From Aquabacter sp040049275 (GTDB lineage: Bacteria > Pseudomonadota > Alphaproteobacteria > Rhizobiales > Xanthobacteraceae), in assembly GCF_040049275.1 (NCBI RefSeq), contig NZ_JBDZDT010000003.1, positions 372,001 through 436,000 of the forward strand: DNA of 64,000 nucleotides. The letters are read 5' to 3'. This document shows, piece by piece, positions 51,001 through 59,436 of this stretch. A program made the position numbers and the translations under genes. Below the pieces are notes generated by a model that did no database searches, was not told the DNA's origin, and saw only the letters and a program-made list of their open reading frames with translations. How positions within the stretch are numbered: position 1 is the stretch's first letter; the number at the start of each line of letters is the position of its first letter.

Positions 51001-51924
51001 ATGAGCTGGATGCCGTCGAGCGACCCCATAGCGGGCGATGCCCCCTCCTGCGATGCCCTGGACCTCGTCATCGTGCCCCGCGTGCGCGACCTCGGGGACG
51101 GTTTTTCCGTCCGCCGCGCGCTGCCCCACGGCAAGCGGCAGATGGTCGGCCCCTTCATCTTCTTCGACCAGATGGGGCCGGTGCAGTTCATGGCGGGCCA
51201 GGGGCTGGACGTGCGCCCCCATCCCCATATCGGCCTTGCCACCGTCACCTATCTGTTCGACGGCGCCGTCATGCACAGGGACAGCGAGGGCAATGCGCTG
51301 GAAATCACCCCCGGCGCCATGAATCTCATGACCGCCGGGCGCGGCATCGCCCATTCCGAGCGCTCGCCTCTGGACGCCCGCAACGGCGACGCGAAGGGCC
51401 GCATGTACGGCATCCAGAGCTGGATCGCCCTGCCCGCCGCCCATGAGGAGGTGGACCCGAGCTTCCAGCATTTCGCCGCCGCCGACCTTCCCATGGTGGA
51501 GGACCGCGGCATCAAGGCCCGCATCATCGCCGGCTCCGCCTTCGGGGTGAAGGCGCCGGTGGGCATGCTGTCCGACTGGCTCTATGCGGAGGTGATGCTG
51601 GAGGAAGGCGCCGCGGCCCCGCTCGACGCCGACACCGAGGAGCGCGCCATCTATGTGGTGGAAGGCGAGGTGGAGATTGCCGGCGACCTGTTCGAGGGCC
51701 CGCGCCTCCTCATCTTCCGCCCCGGCGACCGCATCACCGTGAAGGCGCGCCGGCCGAGCCGGCTCATGTTCCTCGGCGGCTCGGCGCTGGAAGGGCCGCG
51801 CTATATCTGGTGGAACTTCGTCTCCTCCCGCAAGGAGCGCATCGAGGAGGCGAAGGAGGCCTGGAAGGCCGGCCGCTTCCCCCAAGTGCCCGGCGAGCAC
51901 GAATTCATCCCCCTGCCGGAGTGA
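51001..51924 (+). CDS. Pirin family protein
   Basis: A 307-residue double-cupin protein. The N-terminal cupin carries the metal ligands of pirins in DVRPHPHIGLATVTYLF (His-x-His) with HRDSEGNALEITPGAMNLMTAGRGIAHSE downstream, the pirin/quercetinase signature. The C-terminal cupin contains YVVEGEVEIAGDLFEGPRLLIF and FLGGSALEGPRYIWWNFVSS. Bacterial pirins can act as quercetin dioxygenases or as metabolic regulators. GAGGGAGA lies upstream of the ATG at 51001; a longer open frame upstream is repeat sequence and is not coding. It stands alone. Confidence 0.92.
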   Translation: MSWMPSSDPIAGDAPSCDALDLVIVPRVRDLGDGFSVRRALPHGKRQMVGPFIFFDQMGPVQFMAGQGLDVRPHPHIGLATVTYLFDGAVMHRDSEGNALEITPGAMNLMTAGRGIAHSERSPLDARNGDAKGRMYGIQSWIALPAAHEEVDPSFQHFAAADLPMVEDRGIKARIIAGSAFGVKAPVGMLSDWLYAEVMLEEGAAAPLDADTEERAIYVVEGEVEIAGDLFEGPRLLIFRPGDRITVKARRPSRLMFLGGSALEGPRYIWWNFVSSRKERIEEAKEAWKAGRFPQVPGEHEFIPLPE

Positions 51925-51936
51925 GCCTTCTCATCT

Positions 51937-52010
51937 GTCATCCCCGGGCCTGACCCGGGGATCTCTTCCCGAAGCGGCGAGAGATGGCCGGGTCAAGCCC
52001 GGCCGTGACG
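51937..52010. repeat. Family A palindromic repeat, copy 7
   Basis: GTCATCCCCGGGCCTGACCC pairs with GGGTCAAGCCCGGCCGTGACG. A short copy between the convergent pirin and clpS genes. Confidence 0.75.
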
Positions 52011-52029
52011 TGTGCCTGGGAAAGGCCCC

Positions 52030-52335
52030 CTATTCCTCCGGCTCGGTGGTGAACAGGAGCGGATAGCCCTTGGAGCGCGCCATGTCGGTGGCGCGCGTCG
52101 CCTTGGTCTCCGCCACGTCGCGGGTGAACACGGCCACCACGCAGACCCCGCGCCGGTGGGCGGTGATCATCACCTTGTGCGCCTCGTCCTCGCTCATGCG
52201 GAACTCGGCTTTCAGGATCACCACCACGAACTCGCGCGGGGTGAAGTCGTCATTGATCAGGATCACCTTGTGCAGGTGCGGGCGCTGGACCTTGGGACGC
52301 GTGTCCACGCGCGGCTTCAGGCGTGTCTCGTCCAT
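52030..52335 (-). CDS. clpS: ATP-dependent Clp protease adaptor ClpS
   Basis: A 101-residue adaptor from the ATG at 52335, with GGGAG 8 bases upstream; a TTG five codons earlier is less likely. It has HLHKVILINDDFTPREFVVVILKAEFRMSEDEAHKVMITAHRRGVCVVAVFTRDVAETKATRATDMARSKGYPLLFTTEPEE. The Asn-Asp-Asp and Met/His residues of the N-degron pocket are in place. It delivers N-end-rule substrates to ClpAP. clpA is not in the window. Confidence 0.95.
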   Translation of the reverse strand: MDETRLKPRVDTRPKVQRPHLHKVILINDDFTPREFVVVILKAEFRMSEDEAHKVMITAHRRGVCVVAVFTRDVAETKATRATDMARSKGYPLLFTTEPEE

Positions 52336-52433
52336 CGGGGGCGCTCCCAATGATGGCGTGGCGGCAAAGGTGAAGATGGGTGCTATTTTGTCATGGGCGG
52401 CGCGTTTCGTCCAATCGCAAGGAGGCTCCCGTG

Positions 52434-52688
52434 ATGCTCAAAGACAGGCCCGCATTACCACGGCTTCTCCCGTCCTCCAGGCGGCGGCGCGTGGTCAAGC
52501 TCGGTGGCGCCGCGCTGGGCGCGGGCTCCGCCGGCACCCTGGCGGTGGGCTCGCTGGCCCTGGGCGCGTTGGCGTTCGGGGCGCTGGCCATCGGTGCCCT
52601 CGCCATCGGCCGGCTCGCCATCGGCAGGGCGAAAATCCGGCGGCTGGAGATCGACGAACTGGTGATCCGGCGCGTGAGCCGCCGCTGA
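52434..52688 (+). CDS. LAIG pentapeptide-like repeat miniprotein
   Basis: An 84-residue protein. A perfect AAGGAGG lies 5-8 bases before GTG 52431 / ATG 52434, so translation is well supported. An Arg-rich N-terminus (LLPSSRRRRVVKLGG) leads into a run of five-residue units, LAVGS LALGA LAFGA LAIGA, then LAIGR LAIGR AKIRR LEIDE LVIRR. Such units suggest a short right-handed beta-helix as in pentapeptide-repeat proteins, or a Gly-zipper membrane insert. The later repeats turn charged. I know no named function. It is convergent with the ybbP-type gene, 3 bases apart. Confidence 0.65.
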   Translation: MLKDRPALPRLLPSSRRRRVVKLGGAALGAGSAGTLAVGSLALGALAFGALAIGALAIGRLAIGRAKIRRLEIDELVIRRVSRR

Positions 52689-52691
52689 GGC

Positions 52692-55235
52692 TCACAGATG
52701 CCGGAGCACCCGCACCGGCGGCTCGCTCAAGGCGCGCCACGTGCCCACCAGCCCGAAGCCCAGCGTGAACACCAGCGCCACCGCCACCGCGCCCAGCGCG
52801 GCGAAGGCGGAGAAGGCGAAGCCGATCTCCATCACCCGCGTCACCACCACATAGGCCGAGAGCGTCCCCGCGCCGATGGCGAAGACGGCGGTGGCCAATC
52901 CCAGGCCCGCATATTCCAGCCCATAGGCGCCGACGAGCCGCGCCCGCGTGGCGCCCAGCGTCTTCAGCACCACCGCATCATAGACCCGGTGCTGGTGCCC
53001 CGCCGCCAGCGCGCCGGCCAGCACCAGGACGGAGGTGAGCAGCGTCACGAGGGAGGCGATGCGGATGCCGAAGGAGAGGTCGGCCACCATCTTGTTGGCC
53101 TGCTCCAGCGCCTCCTTGACCCGGATGGTGGTGACGGCGGGATAGGCGCGCGCCATCTCCTTCAGCAGCGCCACCTCATCGGCCGAGCCTGCGCCCGCGG
53201 GATAAGTGAGGGTCGCGAGCACCGTGTGCGGCGCGCCGGCGAAGGTGGCGGGCGAGAAGACCATGACGAAATTGATGCCGAGCCGCTCCCACTTCACGTC
53301 CCTGAGGTTGGAGATGCGCGCGGTGATCTCGCGGCCCAGCACGTTCACCGTCACCGTGTCGCCGATCTTGAGGCCGAGGCCGGCGGCGAGCTTCTTCTCG
53401 AAGGAGACGAGAGCCTCGGTCTCCCCCTCGCCCCACCATTGGCCCTCCACCAGCTTTGAGCCCTCCGGCACCTCGTTCCCGAACGAGATGCCTCGGTCGC
53501 TCTGGAGCACCCAGGCGGCATCGGCGGACGGCTTCACCTGCTCCACCGGCGTGTCCTTCAGCGCCACGATGCGCCCGCGCAGCATGGGCACGGACTTGTA
53601 GACCGCGCTTGGCGCCTTCTCGGCGAGGAATTTGGTGAAGTCCGCCTCCTGCCCGCTCGGCACATCCACGAAGAAGAAGCTCGGCGCGTTCTCCGCCAGC
53701 GAGCCGGAAATCTCGTTCGTGAGGCTGCGGTCGATGAGGGCGATGGCGGTGAGCAGCGACAGGCCGAGGCCAAGGGACAGCACCACCGTGGGCGTCAGCG
53801 CGCCGGGCCGGTGGATGTTGGACAAAGCGAGCCGCGCCATGGTGCTCTTCGGCCGCGGCAGGCGGCGGGCCAGCGCCATGAGCAGCAGCGCAACGCCGCG
53901 CAGCAGCACGAACACGCCGGCCGCCGCAGCGAGGAAGATGAGCGCCGCGCGCTTGTCCTCTGCGGTGAGGATTGCGAGCCCCGACAGCGCCAGCATGGCC
54001 AGCGCGCAAAGCCCGGCATAGAGCAGAGGCGGGCGCTGGCGGCCCTCCCCCAGCGTGTCGCGAAATAAAGTGGAGACCGGCGCCTCCTGCGCCCGCGCCA
54101 GCGGCCACAAAGTGAAGGCCAGCGTCACCAGCGCGCCGTAGAGCGCCGCCATCAGCAGCGAGAACGGGCTGAGGTCCGGCGCCAGGGGAAACGGGATCAC
54201 GCTCGCCGCCGCCCAGGTGGCGATGAAGGGCAGGGCCGCGCCCAGAACAAGGCCGGCGGCGATGCCCATGGCGGCCAGCATGGCCACCTGCGCCAGATAG
54301 GTGCCGAAGATGGTGCCCCGCGTCGCGCCCAGCGCTTTAAGGGTGGCGATGGTCTCGCGCTTGGCGGCAAGGTGGCTCGACACGGCGTTCGCCACGCCGA
54401 CGCCGCCCACCAGCAAGGCGGTGAGGCCCACGAGGGTGAGATATTGTGCGATGCGCCGGACGTTGCGCTCCAGTTGGGGCGAGGCGGCATCGCGGGTGCG
54501 CACCTCGAAGCCCGCTTCCGGCACGCCGTCGCGCACCTGCTGCACGAAGTCCGCCAGCGCCCGATCGCTCGGGTCGGGAAGGCGCACGCGGTAGATCCAG
54601 CGCACCAGGCTGCCCGGCTGGATGAGCTGGGTGCCCGGCAGGGCATCCAGCGAGATCATGAGGCGTGGGCCGAAGCCGACGCCGGCCGACAGCCGGTCCG
54701 GCTCGGAGGTGAGCACGCCGCGCAGTTCCAGCGTCGCCTCGCCCACGGAGATGCGGTCGCCCACCTTGAGGGACAGGCGCGCCAGCAGCGTCTCGTCGCC
54801 CAAAGCGCCATAGATGCCGTTGCGCGGTGCGAGCAGATCGTGGAGCGGCGCGGGCGGCTCGGTCTCGGGGACGCCCACCAGGGGATAGGCATGGTCCACC
54901 GCCTTCAGCTCCACCAGGGTCGCATCGCCGGAGGGCGCGCGGGCCATGGCCCGGAGGGAGGCGATGCGGGAGAGGTCGCCGCCGGCCGCCAGCAAGCGCT
55001 GCTCCTGCGGTGTCGCCTCCCGCTGGATCAGGGCGAAGGAGGCGTCACCGCCGAGGATGGACCTCCCCTCACGCGCCAGCCCCTCGGTCAGCGCCCGGGC
55101 GAAGGAGCCGACGCCGGCAATGGCCATGACGCCCAAAGTCAGGCAGGCGAGGAAGACGAAGAAGCCGCGCCGCGCGCCGCGCAGCTCGCGCAGGGCGAAA
55201 CGGAAGGCAGGGCTGCCCGTGGCGACGGCGCTCAT
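52692..55235 (-). CDS. ybbP: FtsX-like ABC transporter permease (YbbP type)
   Basis: An 847-residue permease. One N-terminal helix (FFVFLACLTLGVMAIAGVGSFARAL) is followed by a large periplasmic MacB-like domain, then three helices, a further helix pair near residue 400-450, a second periplasmic domain, and FtsX repeats at the C-terminus (SLVTLLTSVLVLAGALAAGHQHRVYDAVVLKTLGATRARLVGAYGLEYAGLGL). The duplicated FtsX layout and length match E. coli YbbP. Its ATG overlaps the stop of the ATPase gene. With ybbA and tesA next door it forms the conserved ybbA-ybbP/tesA cluster; the transported substrate is unknown. Confidence 0.93.
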   Translation of the reverse strand: MSAVATGSPAFRFALRELRGARRGFFVFLACLTLGVMAIAGVGSFARALTEGLAREGRSILGGDASFALIQREATPQEQRLLAAGGDLSRIASLRAMARAPSGDATLVELKAVDHAYPLVGVPETEPPAPLHDLLAPRNGIYGALGDETLLARLSLKVGDRISVGEATLELRGVLTSEPDRLSAGVGFGPRLMISLDALPGTQLIQPGSLVRWIYRVRLPDPSDRALADFVQQVRDGVPEAGFEVRTRDAASPQLERNVRRIAQYLTLVGLTALLVGGVGVANAVSSHLAAKRETIATLKALGATRGTIFGTYLAQVAMLAAMGIAAGLVLGAALPFIATWAAASVIPFPLAPDLSPFSLLMAALYGALVTLAFTLWPLARAQEAPVSTLFRDTLGEGRQRPPLLYAGLCALAMLALSGLAILTAEDKRAALIFLAAAAGVFVLLRGVALLLMALARRLPRPKSTMARLALSNIHRPGALTPTVVLSLGLGLSLLTAIALIDRSLTNEISGSLAENAPSFFFVDVPSGQEADFTKFLAEKAPSAVYKSVPMLRGRIVALKDTPVEQVKPSADAAWVLQSDRGISFGNEVPEGSKLVEGQWWGEGETEALVSFEKKLAAGLGLKIGDTVTVNVLGREITARISNLRDVKWERLGINFVMVFSPATFAGAPHTVLATLTYPAGAGSADEVALLKEMARAYPAVTTIRVKEALEQANKMVADLSFGIRIASLVTLLTSVLVLAGALAAGHQHRVYDAVVLKTLGATRARLVGAYGLEYAGLGLATAVFAIGAGTLSAYVVVTRVMEIGFAFSAFAALGAVAVALVFTLGFGLVGTWRALSEPPVRVLRHL

Positions 55236-55942
55236 GCGAGGACCGGCGCCCGCGCCTCATCGGCCTCGATGGTGCCCGAGCGCAGCCGCACCACGCGCCC
55301 GCACCGGGCAGCAAGCCCCGCATCATGGGTCACGAGCACCAGCGTGGTGCCGCGCACCCGGTGGGCGGCGAAGATGAGGTCCATGATCTGCCGGCCCGTG
55401 GCCTCGTCGAGATTTCCCGTGGGCTCGTCGGCCACCAGGATGGCAGGGTGCGGCGCGAGCGCACGGGCCACCGCCACGCGCTGCTGCTCGCCGCCGGAGA
55501 GCTGGGAGGGATAATGGGAGAGCCGCCCGCCCAGGCCCACGGCCTCAAGCTCTGCCGCGGCGCGGGCAAAGGCATCGGCCCGGCCCGCCAGCTCCAGCGG
55601 CACCGCCACATTTTCCAGCGCCGTCATGGTGGGGATGAGGTGGAAGGATTGGAACACAATCCCCACATGCGCTCCGCGGAACCGGGCGAGGGCATCCTCA
55701 TTGAGGCCCGTCAGCTCGGTTCCCGCCACCGTCACCGAGCCCTTGTCCGCCCGTTCGAGCCCCGCCATGACCATGAGAAGCGTCGACTTGCCCGAACCGG
55801 ACGGGCCCACGAGCCCCACGGTCTCGCCGGGCGCGATGGCGAGCGATAAGCTTTTCAGCACATGCACCCGCGCGGCGCCGGCGCCGAGGGACAGATCGAC
55901 GCCGGCGAGGGATATGGCCGGCGGAAAGGTGAGGACATTCAT
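55232..55942 (-). CDS. ybbA: ABC transporter ATP-binding protein (YbbA type)
   Basis: A 236-residue ATPase from the ATG at 55942: SLSLAIAPGETVGLVGPSGSGKSTLLMVMAGLERADKGSVTVAGTELTGL, QSFHLIPTMTALENVAVPLEL, signature LSGGEQQRVAVARALAPHPAILVADEPTGNLD. LolD/MacB class. It overlaps ybbP (ATGA) and is divergent from tesA, as in E. coli. Upstream codons in frame have no homology. Confidence 0.94.
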   Translation of the reverse strand: MNVLTFPPAISLAGVDLSLGAGAARVHVLKSLSLAIAPGETVGLVGPSGSGKSTLLMVMAGLERADKGSVTVAGTELTGLNEDALARFRGAHVGIVFQSFHLIPTMTALENVAVPLELAGRADAFARAAAELEAVGLGGRLSHYPSQLSGGEQQRVAVARALAPHPAILVADEPTGNLDEATGRQIMDLIFAAHRVRGTTLVLVTHDAGLAARCGRVVRLRSGTIEADEARAPVLA

Positions 55943-56027
55943 GCGGTGGCAAACCAGGGTTTGGCAGAAGGTGAAATATTGCGCCGCCAAAATTACGGCA
56001 TCCGCCCCATATGGCCCGGCGACCCCG

Positions 56028-56666
56028 ATGCGGAAAGGGCTCCTGCTGCTCATGGCGACGTTCACGATCGCGTCAGCGCCGGCCGCCGCCGCCCCCGTCC
56101 GCCTCGTGGCGTTCGGCGACAGCCTCACCACCGGCTTCAACCTTCCCCGCCCCGACAGCTTCGCGGCGAAGCTGGAGACGGCGCTGAAGGCCAAGGGCTA
56201 TGATGTGACCGTCACTAATGCCGGCGTCTCCGGCGACACCACCAGCGCCGGCCTCGCCCGGCTGGACTGGAGCGTGCCGAAGGGGACGGACGCGGTGATC
56301 GTGGAGCTGGGCGCCAACGACATGCTGCGCGGCATCGATCCGGAGATCGCCCGCAAGAACCTCACCGAGATCCTGACCCGGCTGAAGGCGCGCGGCCTTC
56401 CGGTGCTGCTGGCCGGCATGCGGGCCGCGCCCAATCTCGGCGCGGACTATCAGCGCCAGTTCGACGCCATCTTTCCCGAGCTTGCGGCGCAGTTCGGCGT
56501 TCCGCTCTATCCCTTCTTCCTCGAAGGGGTGGCCGGCGACCGGGGGCTGAACCAGCAGGACGGCCTCCATCCCACCGCCGCCGGCATCGACCGCATCGTC
56601 GCGTCCATCCTGCCCTCGGTGGAGCAATTGCTCGCCCATGTGAAGCAGAAGCAGGCGGCTCAGTAG
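56028..56666 (+). CDS. tesA: Arylesterase / multifunctional acyl-CoA thioesterase I (GDSL)
   Basis: A 212-residue periplasmic SGNH hydrolase with a signal peptide (KGLLLLMATFTIASAPAAAAP). Block I is AFGDSLTTGFNLP (catalytic Ser), block II is NAGVSGDTTSAGLARLDW, block III is VELGANDMLRGI, and block V is DGLHPTAAGID with the Asp-x-x-His pair. It hydrolyses acyl-CoA, acyl and aryl esters. It is divergent from ybbA. Its last 7 bases overlap the convergent outer-membrane protein gene. Confidence 0.95.
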   Translation: MRKGLLLLMATFTIASAPAAAAPVRLVAFGDSLTTGFNLPRPDSFAAKLETALKAKGYDVTVTNAGVSGDTTSAGLARLDWSVPKGTDAVIVELGANDMLRGIDPEIARKNLTEILTRLKARGLPVLLAGMRAAPNLGADYQRQFDAIFPELAAQFGVPLYPFFLEGVAGDRGLNQQDGLHPTAAGIDRIVASILPSVEQLLAHVKQKQAAQ

Positions 56667-57481
56667 CGATAGAGCGCCGCCCCGACGATGCCGTTCTCCT
56701 GCGGCGCGTTGCGAGCGTACCAGGTGGAGACGACGGCGAGCAGCAGGGAGAAGTGAGGGGTCACGTCATACATCCCCCCGGCCTGCACCTTGTAATATTC
56801 ATAGGAGAGGCCGAACACCGGCGCCTCCCCCGCCCCTTCCGAGATCACGTTGAAGGACTGCGCCAGCAGCAGCCATTGCGGTGCCACGCGCACGCCAAGG
56901 GTCGCGTCGAAATGGATCTCGTCCGGCGCCGCACCGGTGCGGAAGCGCTGGGCCACCTCTAGATCGAGGAAGCTCGGCAGCTCCCACACCTCGAAGGTGA
57001 GGCCCACCATGAACCGCGCCTCCGCCTCCCCATCGAGATAGCCGATGGCCGCCACGCCCTCGTTCGCCTTCGCTCCGGGAATGCGCGCGAGGCCCTGCGC
57101 GGAGACGATCCAATTCTCGCCATAGGCCAGCCGCAGGCGGGCGCCGATCTCGGTATAGCCGAAGCCGGAATAGCCGGCGGAGGCCGGCGCGCCCACGTCG
57201 ATCTGCACCAATTCGGGCGCCACAAGCAGGGTCAGCCAGTCGCTGGCGCCATATTCCAGGAACAGCTGGGTGGAGACCTTGTCGTAGGTCTGGGCTGCGA
57301 AAAGGTCTCCGTCGCCGTCGAACGCCTGGTCCGACGAGGTGGCGATGGTCTGGAGATAGGCCGAGCCCTCGGACTCCTTCTGGGTCCAGGCGCCGGCGCG
57401 CGCGTCCTCAAGCGCCGGCGCGCACAGGAGTGCAGCCAGCGCCGGCATGAGATGCCGTCGATATCCGGTCCGCGCGCGCAT
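56660..57481 (-). CDS. Predicted outer-membrane beta-barrel protein
   Basis: A 273-residue protein with a signal peptide (RHLMPALAALLCAPALEDARA) and no hydrophobic helices after it. The mature part alternates amphipathic strands (TQLFLEYGASDWLTLLVAPELVQIDV, GYTEIGARLRLAYGENWIVSAQGLARIP, EARFMVGLTFEVWELPSFLDLEVAQRF) and ends in an aromatic C-terminus (GAALYRY). This is typical of an outer-membrane barrel, possibly of the MetA/transporter-like group. The substrate is unknown. It is convergent with tesA. A Met 11 codons in could be the start. Confidence 0.75.
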   Translation of the reverse strand: MRARTGYRRHLMPALAALLCAPALEDARAGAWTQKESEGSAYLQTIATSSDQAFDGDGDLFAAQTYDKVSTQLFLEYGASDWLTLLVAPELVQIDVGAPASAGYSGFGYTEIGARLRLAYGENWIVSAQGLARIPGAKANEGVAAIGYLDGEAEARFMVGLTFEVWELPSFLDLEVAQRFRTGAAPDEIHFDATLGVRVAPQWLLLAQSFNVISEGAGEAPVFGLSYEYYKVQAGGMYDVTPHFSLLLAVVSTWYARNAPQENGIVGAALYRY

Positions 57482-57585
57482 GGCCCCTGAACCTGCCGCG
57501 AAGTGAGCCTTACCCCACCATGGTGCCGGCCCGCCGTCTAGCCTGCCCTAGGGTGACGTTACGGAAATTTCATCGCCGGAATGCC

Positions 57586-57614
57586 TTGCCGCCACATTTG
57601 GAAACGACCATATT
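57586..57614 (+). promoter_or_regulatory. Sigma70-like promoter of the Bax-inhibitor-1 gene
   Basis: TTGCCG, 17 bases, then CATATT, about 60 bases before the ATG at 57676. The match is moderate. Confidence 0.4.
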
Positions 57615-57675
57615 GACGGCAACCGAGAATGGGCCGGGTGACGCTTGGCCGCTCGGGGGGAAGTGGAGAGAGACG

Positions 57676-58458
57676 ATGTCCGATTATGATCGCAACGTCG
57701 CCGGCCGGTTCGGAACGACGGCGACGCGCTCACAGGCCGCGATCGATCAGGGTCTGCGGTCCTACATGCTCAGCGTGTACAATTACATGGCGCTGGGTCT
57801 GGCAATCACCGGCCTTGCCGCGCTGGGCGTCTACATGATGTCCATCAGCGCTACGCCGACGGAATATGCCATTGGCGGCGGGCAGTACCTGACCCAGTTC
57901 GGCTACACGATGTTCGTGAGCCCCCTGAAGTGGGTGGTGATGCTCGCCCCGCTGGCCGCGGTGTTCTTCCTGAGCTTCCGCATCCAGAGCATGAGCGTGG
58001 GCGCGGCCCAGCTGACCTTCTGGGTCTATGCGGCCCTGGTGGGTATCTCGCTGTCGACGATCTTCCTCGTGTACAGCCACGAGAGCATCGGCCGCGTGTT
58101 CTTCATCACCGCCGCCTCGTTCGGCGCGCTCAGCCTGTGGGGCTACACCACCAAGCGTGACCTCTCGGGCATGGGCTCGTTCCTGATGATGGGCCTGTTC
58201 GGCATCATCATCGCCTCGCTGGTGAATGTCTTCCTCGGCTCCTCGATGCTTCAGTTCATCGTGTCCGTGGTGGGCGTGCTGGTGTTCGCGGGCCTCACCG
58301 CCTACGACACCCAGCGCATCAAGGAGATGTATTTCGCCGGCGACGACGGCACTGTGATGGGCAAGAAGGCCATCATGGGCGCGCTGACGCTCTACCTGGA
58401 CTTCATCAACCTGTTCATGATGCTCCTGCAGCTGTTCGGCAACCGCAACAGCAACTGA
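57676..58458 (+). CDS. Bax inhibitor-1/YccA family membrane protein
   Basis: A 260-residue protein starting at ATG 57676 (MSDYDRNVAGRFGTTATRS), with GGAGAGAG upstream. It has seven hydrophobic helices: VYNYMALGLAITGLAALGVYMM, WVVMLAPLAAVFFLSF, AQLTFWVYAALVGISLSTIFLVY, VFFITAASFGALSLWGY, FLMMGLFGIIIASLVNVFL, FIVSVVGVLVFAGLTAYDTQRI and the C-terminal LYLDFINLFMMLLQLF. The AYDTQ motif with its Asp is the family hallmark for the Ca2+ leak/pH-sensing aspartates. A strong terminator follows, so it is monocistronic. Confidence 0.95.
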   Translation: MSDYDRNVAGRFGTTATRSQAAIDQGLRSYMLSVYNYMALGLAITGLAALGVYMMSISATPTEYAIGGGQYLTQFGYTMFVSPLKWVVMLAPLAAVFFLSFRIQSMSVGAAQLTFWVYAALVGISLSTIFLVYSHESIGRVFFITAASFGALSLWGYTTKRDLSGMGSFLMMGLFGIIIASLVNVFLGSSMLQFIVSVVGVLVFAGLTAYDTQRIKEMYFAGDDGTVMGKKAIMGALTLYLDFINLFMMLLQLFGNRNSN

Positions 58459-58483
58459 TCCAGCAGGACGGTCTGACCATAGG

Positions 58484-58515
58484 GGCCCCGGCGCAAGCCG
58501 GGGCCTTTTGTTTTC
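58484..58515 (+). terminator. Rho-independent terminator of the Bax-inhibitor-1 gene
   Basis: GGCCCCGGC, loop GCAA, GCCGGGGCC, then TTTTGTTTTC, beginning 25 bases after the stop codon. Confidence 0.93.
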
Positions 58516-58524
58516 TGGCTGCCT

Positions 58525-58721
58525 TTGTCCTGGACAAGTGAGAGCGCAGCTCGAACGCAGATCCGGGACCCAGCGCAAGGGACCGCCGAAGGCGCTTCAC
58601 CCCGCCGGCGCCGCCACGCGGCGATGGCGCTAAGCGCTGATCGCGGGGTGACGGCTTCGCCGAAGCTTTGCGCTGGGTCCCGGATCTGCGCGCCGCCTGC
58701 GGCGTCGCTTGTCCAGGACAA
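58525..58721. repeat. Family C large palindromic element, copy 4
   Basis: It starts TTGTCCTGGACAAG and ends CTTGTCCAGGACAA, with inner arms GATCCGGGACCCAGCGCAAG and TTTGCGCTGGGTCCCGGATC nearly identical to copy 1. It fills the gap between the terminator and the acetyltransferase gene. Confidence 0.82.
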
Positions 58722-58782
58722 CGGCTGGGAGCCGGTGAGCCACCTTCCCTCCCGCCCCGCACCGTCTTACTAAGGCGGCACC

Positions 58783-59310
58783 ATGCTGATCCGCCCTGCC
58801 CTCCCCTCCGACATCCCCGCCATCGCCGCCATCTATGGCGAGGCCGTGCGCACCGGCACCGCCTCGTTCGAGCTCGAGCCGCCGGACGAGATGGAGATGA
58901 TGCGGCGCTTCCAGGCGCTACATGACAGCGGCCACCCTTATCTTGCGGCGGTGGAGGACGAGGGCGGCCCGCTCCTCGGCTATGCCTATGCCGGCCCGTT
59001 CCGCCCGCGCATCGCCTATCGCTGGACGGTGGAGAATTCGGTCTATGTGGCGCCCGACGCCCATAAGCGCGGGGTCGGCCGGGCGCTCATGGTGGCGCTG
59101 ATCACGGACTGCGAGGCCAAGGGCTTTCGCCAGATGATCGCGGTGATCGGGGGGAGCGACAATCTCGGCTCCATCGCCCTCCACCGCGCCTGCGGCTTCT
59201 ATGATGTGGGAGTGATGCGCGCCACGGGGTTCAAGTTCGGCCGCTGGCTCGACACGGTGCTCATGCAGCGGGACCTGGGCGAAGGGGATGAGACACTGCC
59301 GGTGGATTGA
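58783..59310 (+). CDS. GNAT acetyltransferase (phosphinothricin acetyltransferase-like)
   Basis: A 175-residue acetyltransferase. The N-terminal IRPALPSDIPAIAAIYGEAVRTGTASFELEPPDEMEMMRRF with the central YRWTVENSVYVAPDAHKRGVGRALM (acetyl-CoA loop HKRGVGRAL) and MIAVIGGSDNLGSIALHRACGFYDVG is the MnaT/Pat pattern. These acetylate amino-acid analogues such as methionine sulfoximine or phosphinothricin. The ATG at 58783 lies just behind a family C repeat. A family A repeat follows. Confidence 0.9.
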   Translation: MLIRPALPSDIPAIAAIYGEAVRTGTASFELEPPDEMEMMRRFQALHDSGHPYLAAVEDEGGPLLGYAYAGPFRPRIAYRWTVENSVYVAPDAHKRGVGRALMVALITDCEAKGFRQMIAVIGGSDNLGSIALHRACGFYDVGVMRATGFKFGRWLDTVLMQRDLGEGDETLPVD

Positions 59311-59330
59311 GACTCTGCACTCTTCCTGAT

Positions 59331-59427
59331 CGTCATGGCCGGGCTTGTCCCGGCCATCCACGGGGCTCCGCAGGGTGCGCACTCAAAGGAGAGACGTGGA
59401 TGCCCGGGACAAGCCCGGGCATGACGG
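59331..59427. repeat. Family A palindromic repeat, copy 8
   Basis: CGTCATGGCCGGGCTTGTCCC pairs with GGGACAAGCCCGGGCATGACGG, with the internal ATCCACG / CGTGGAT pair. It sits between the convergent acetyltransferase and lprI-type genes. Confidence 0.8.
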
Positions 59428-59436
59428 TTGTCTTCC

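Noticed and set aside
50692..51924. Longer pirin reading frame starting inside the family C repeat
   Set aside because: The extra 103 codons are repeat sequence; the ATG at 51001 has a GAGGGAGA site and gives the normal pirin N-terminus.
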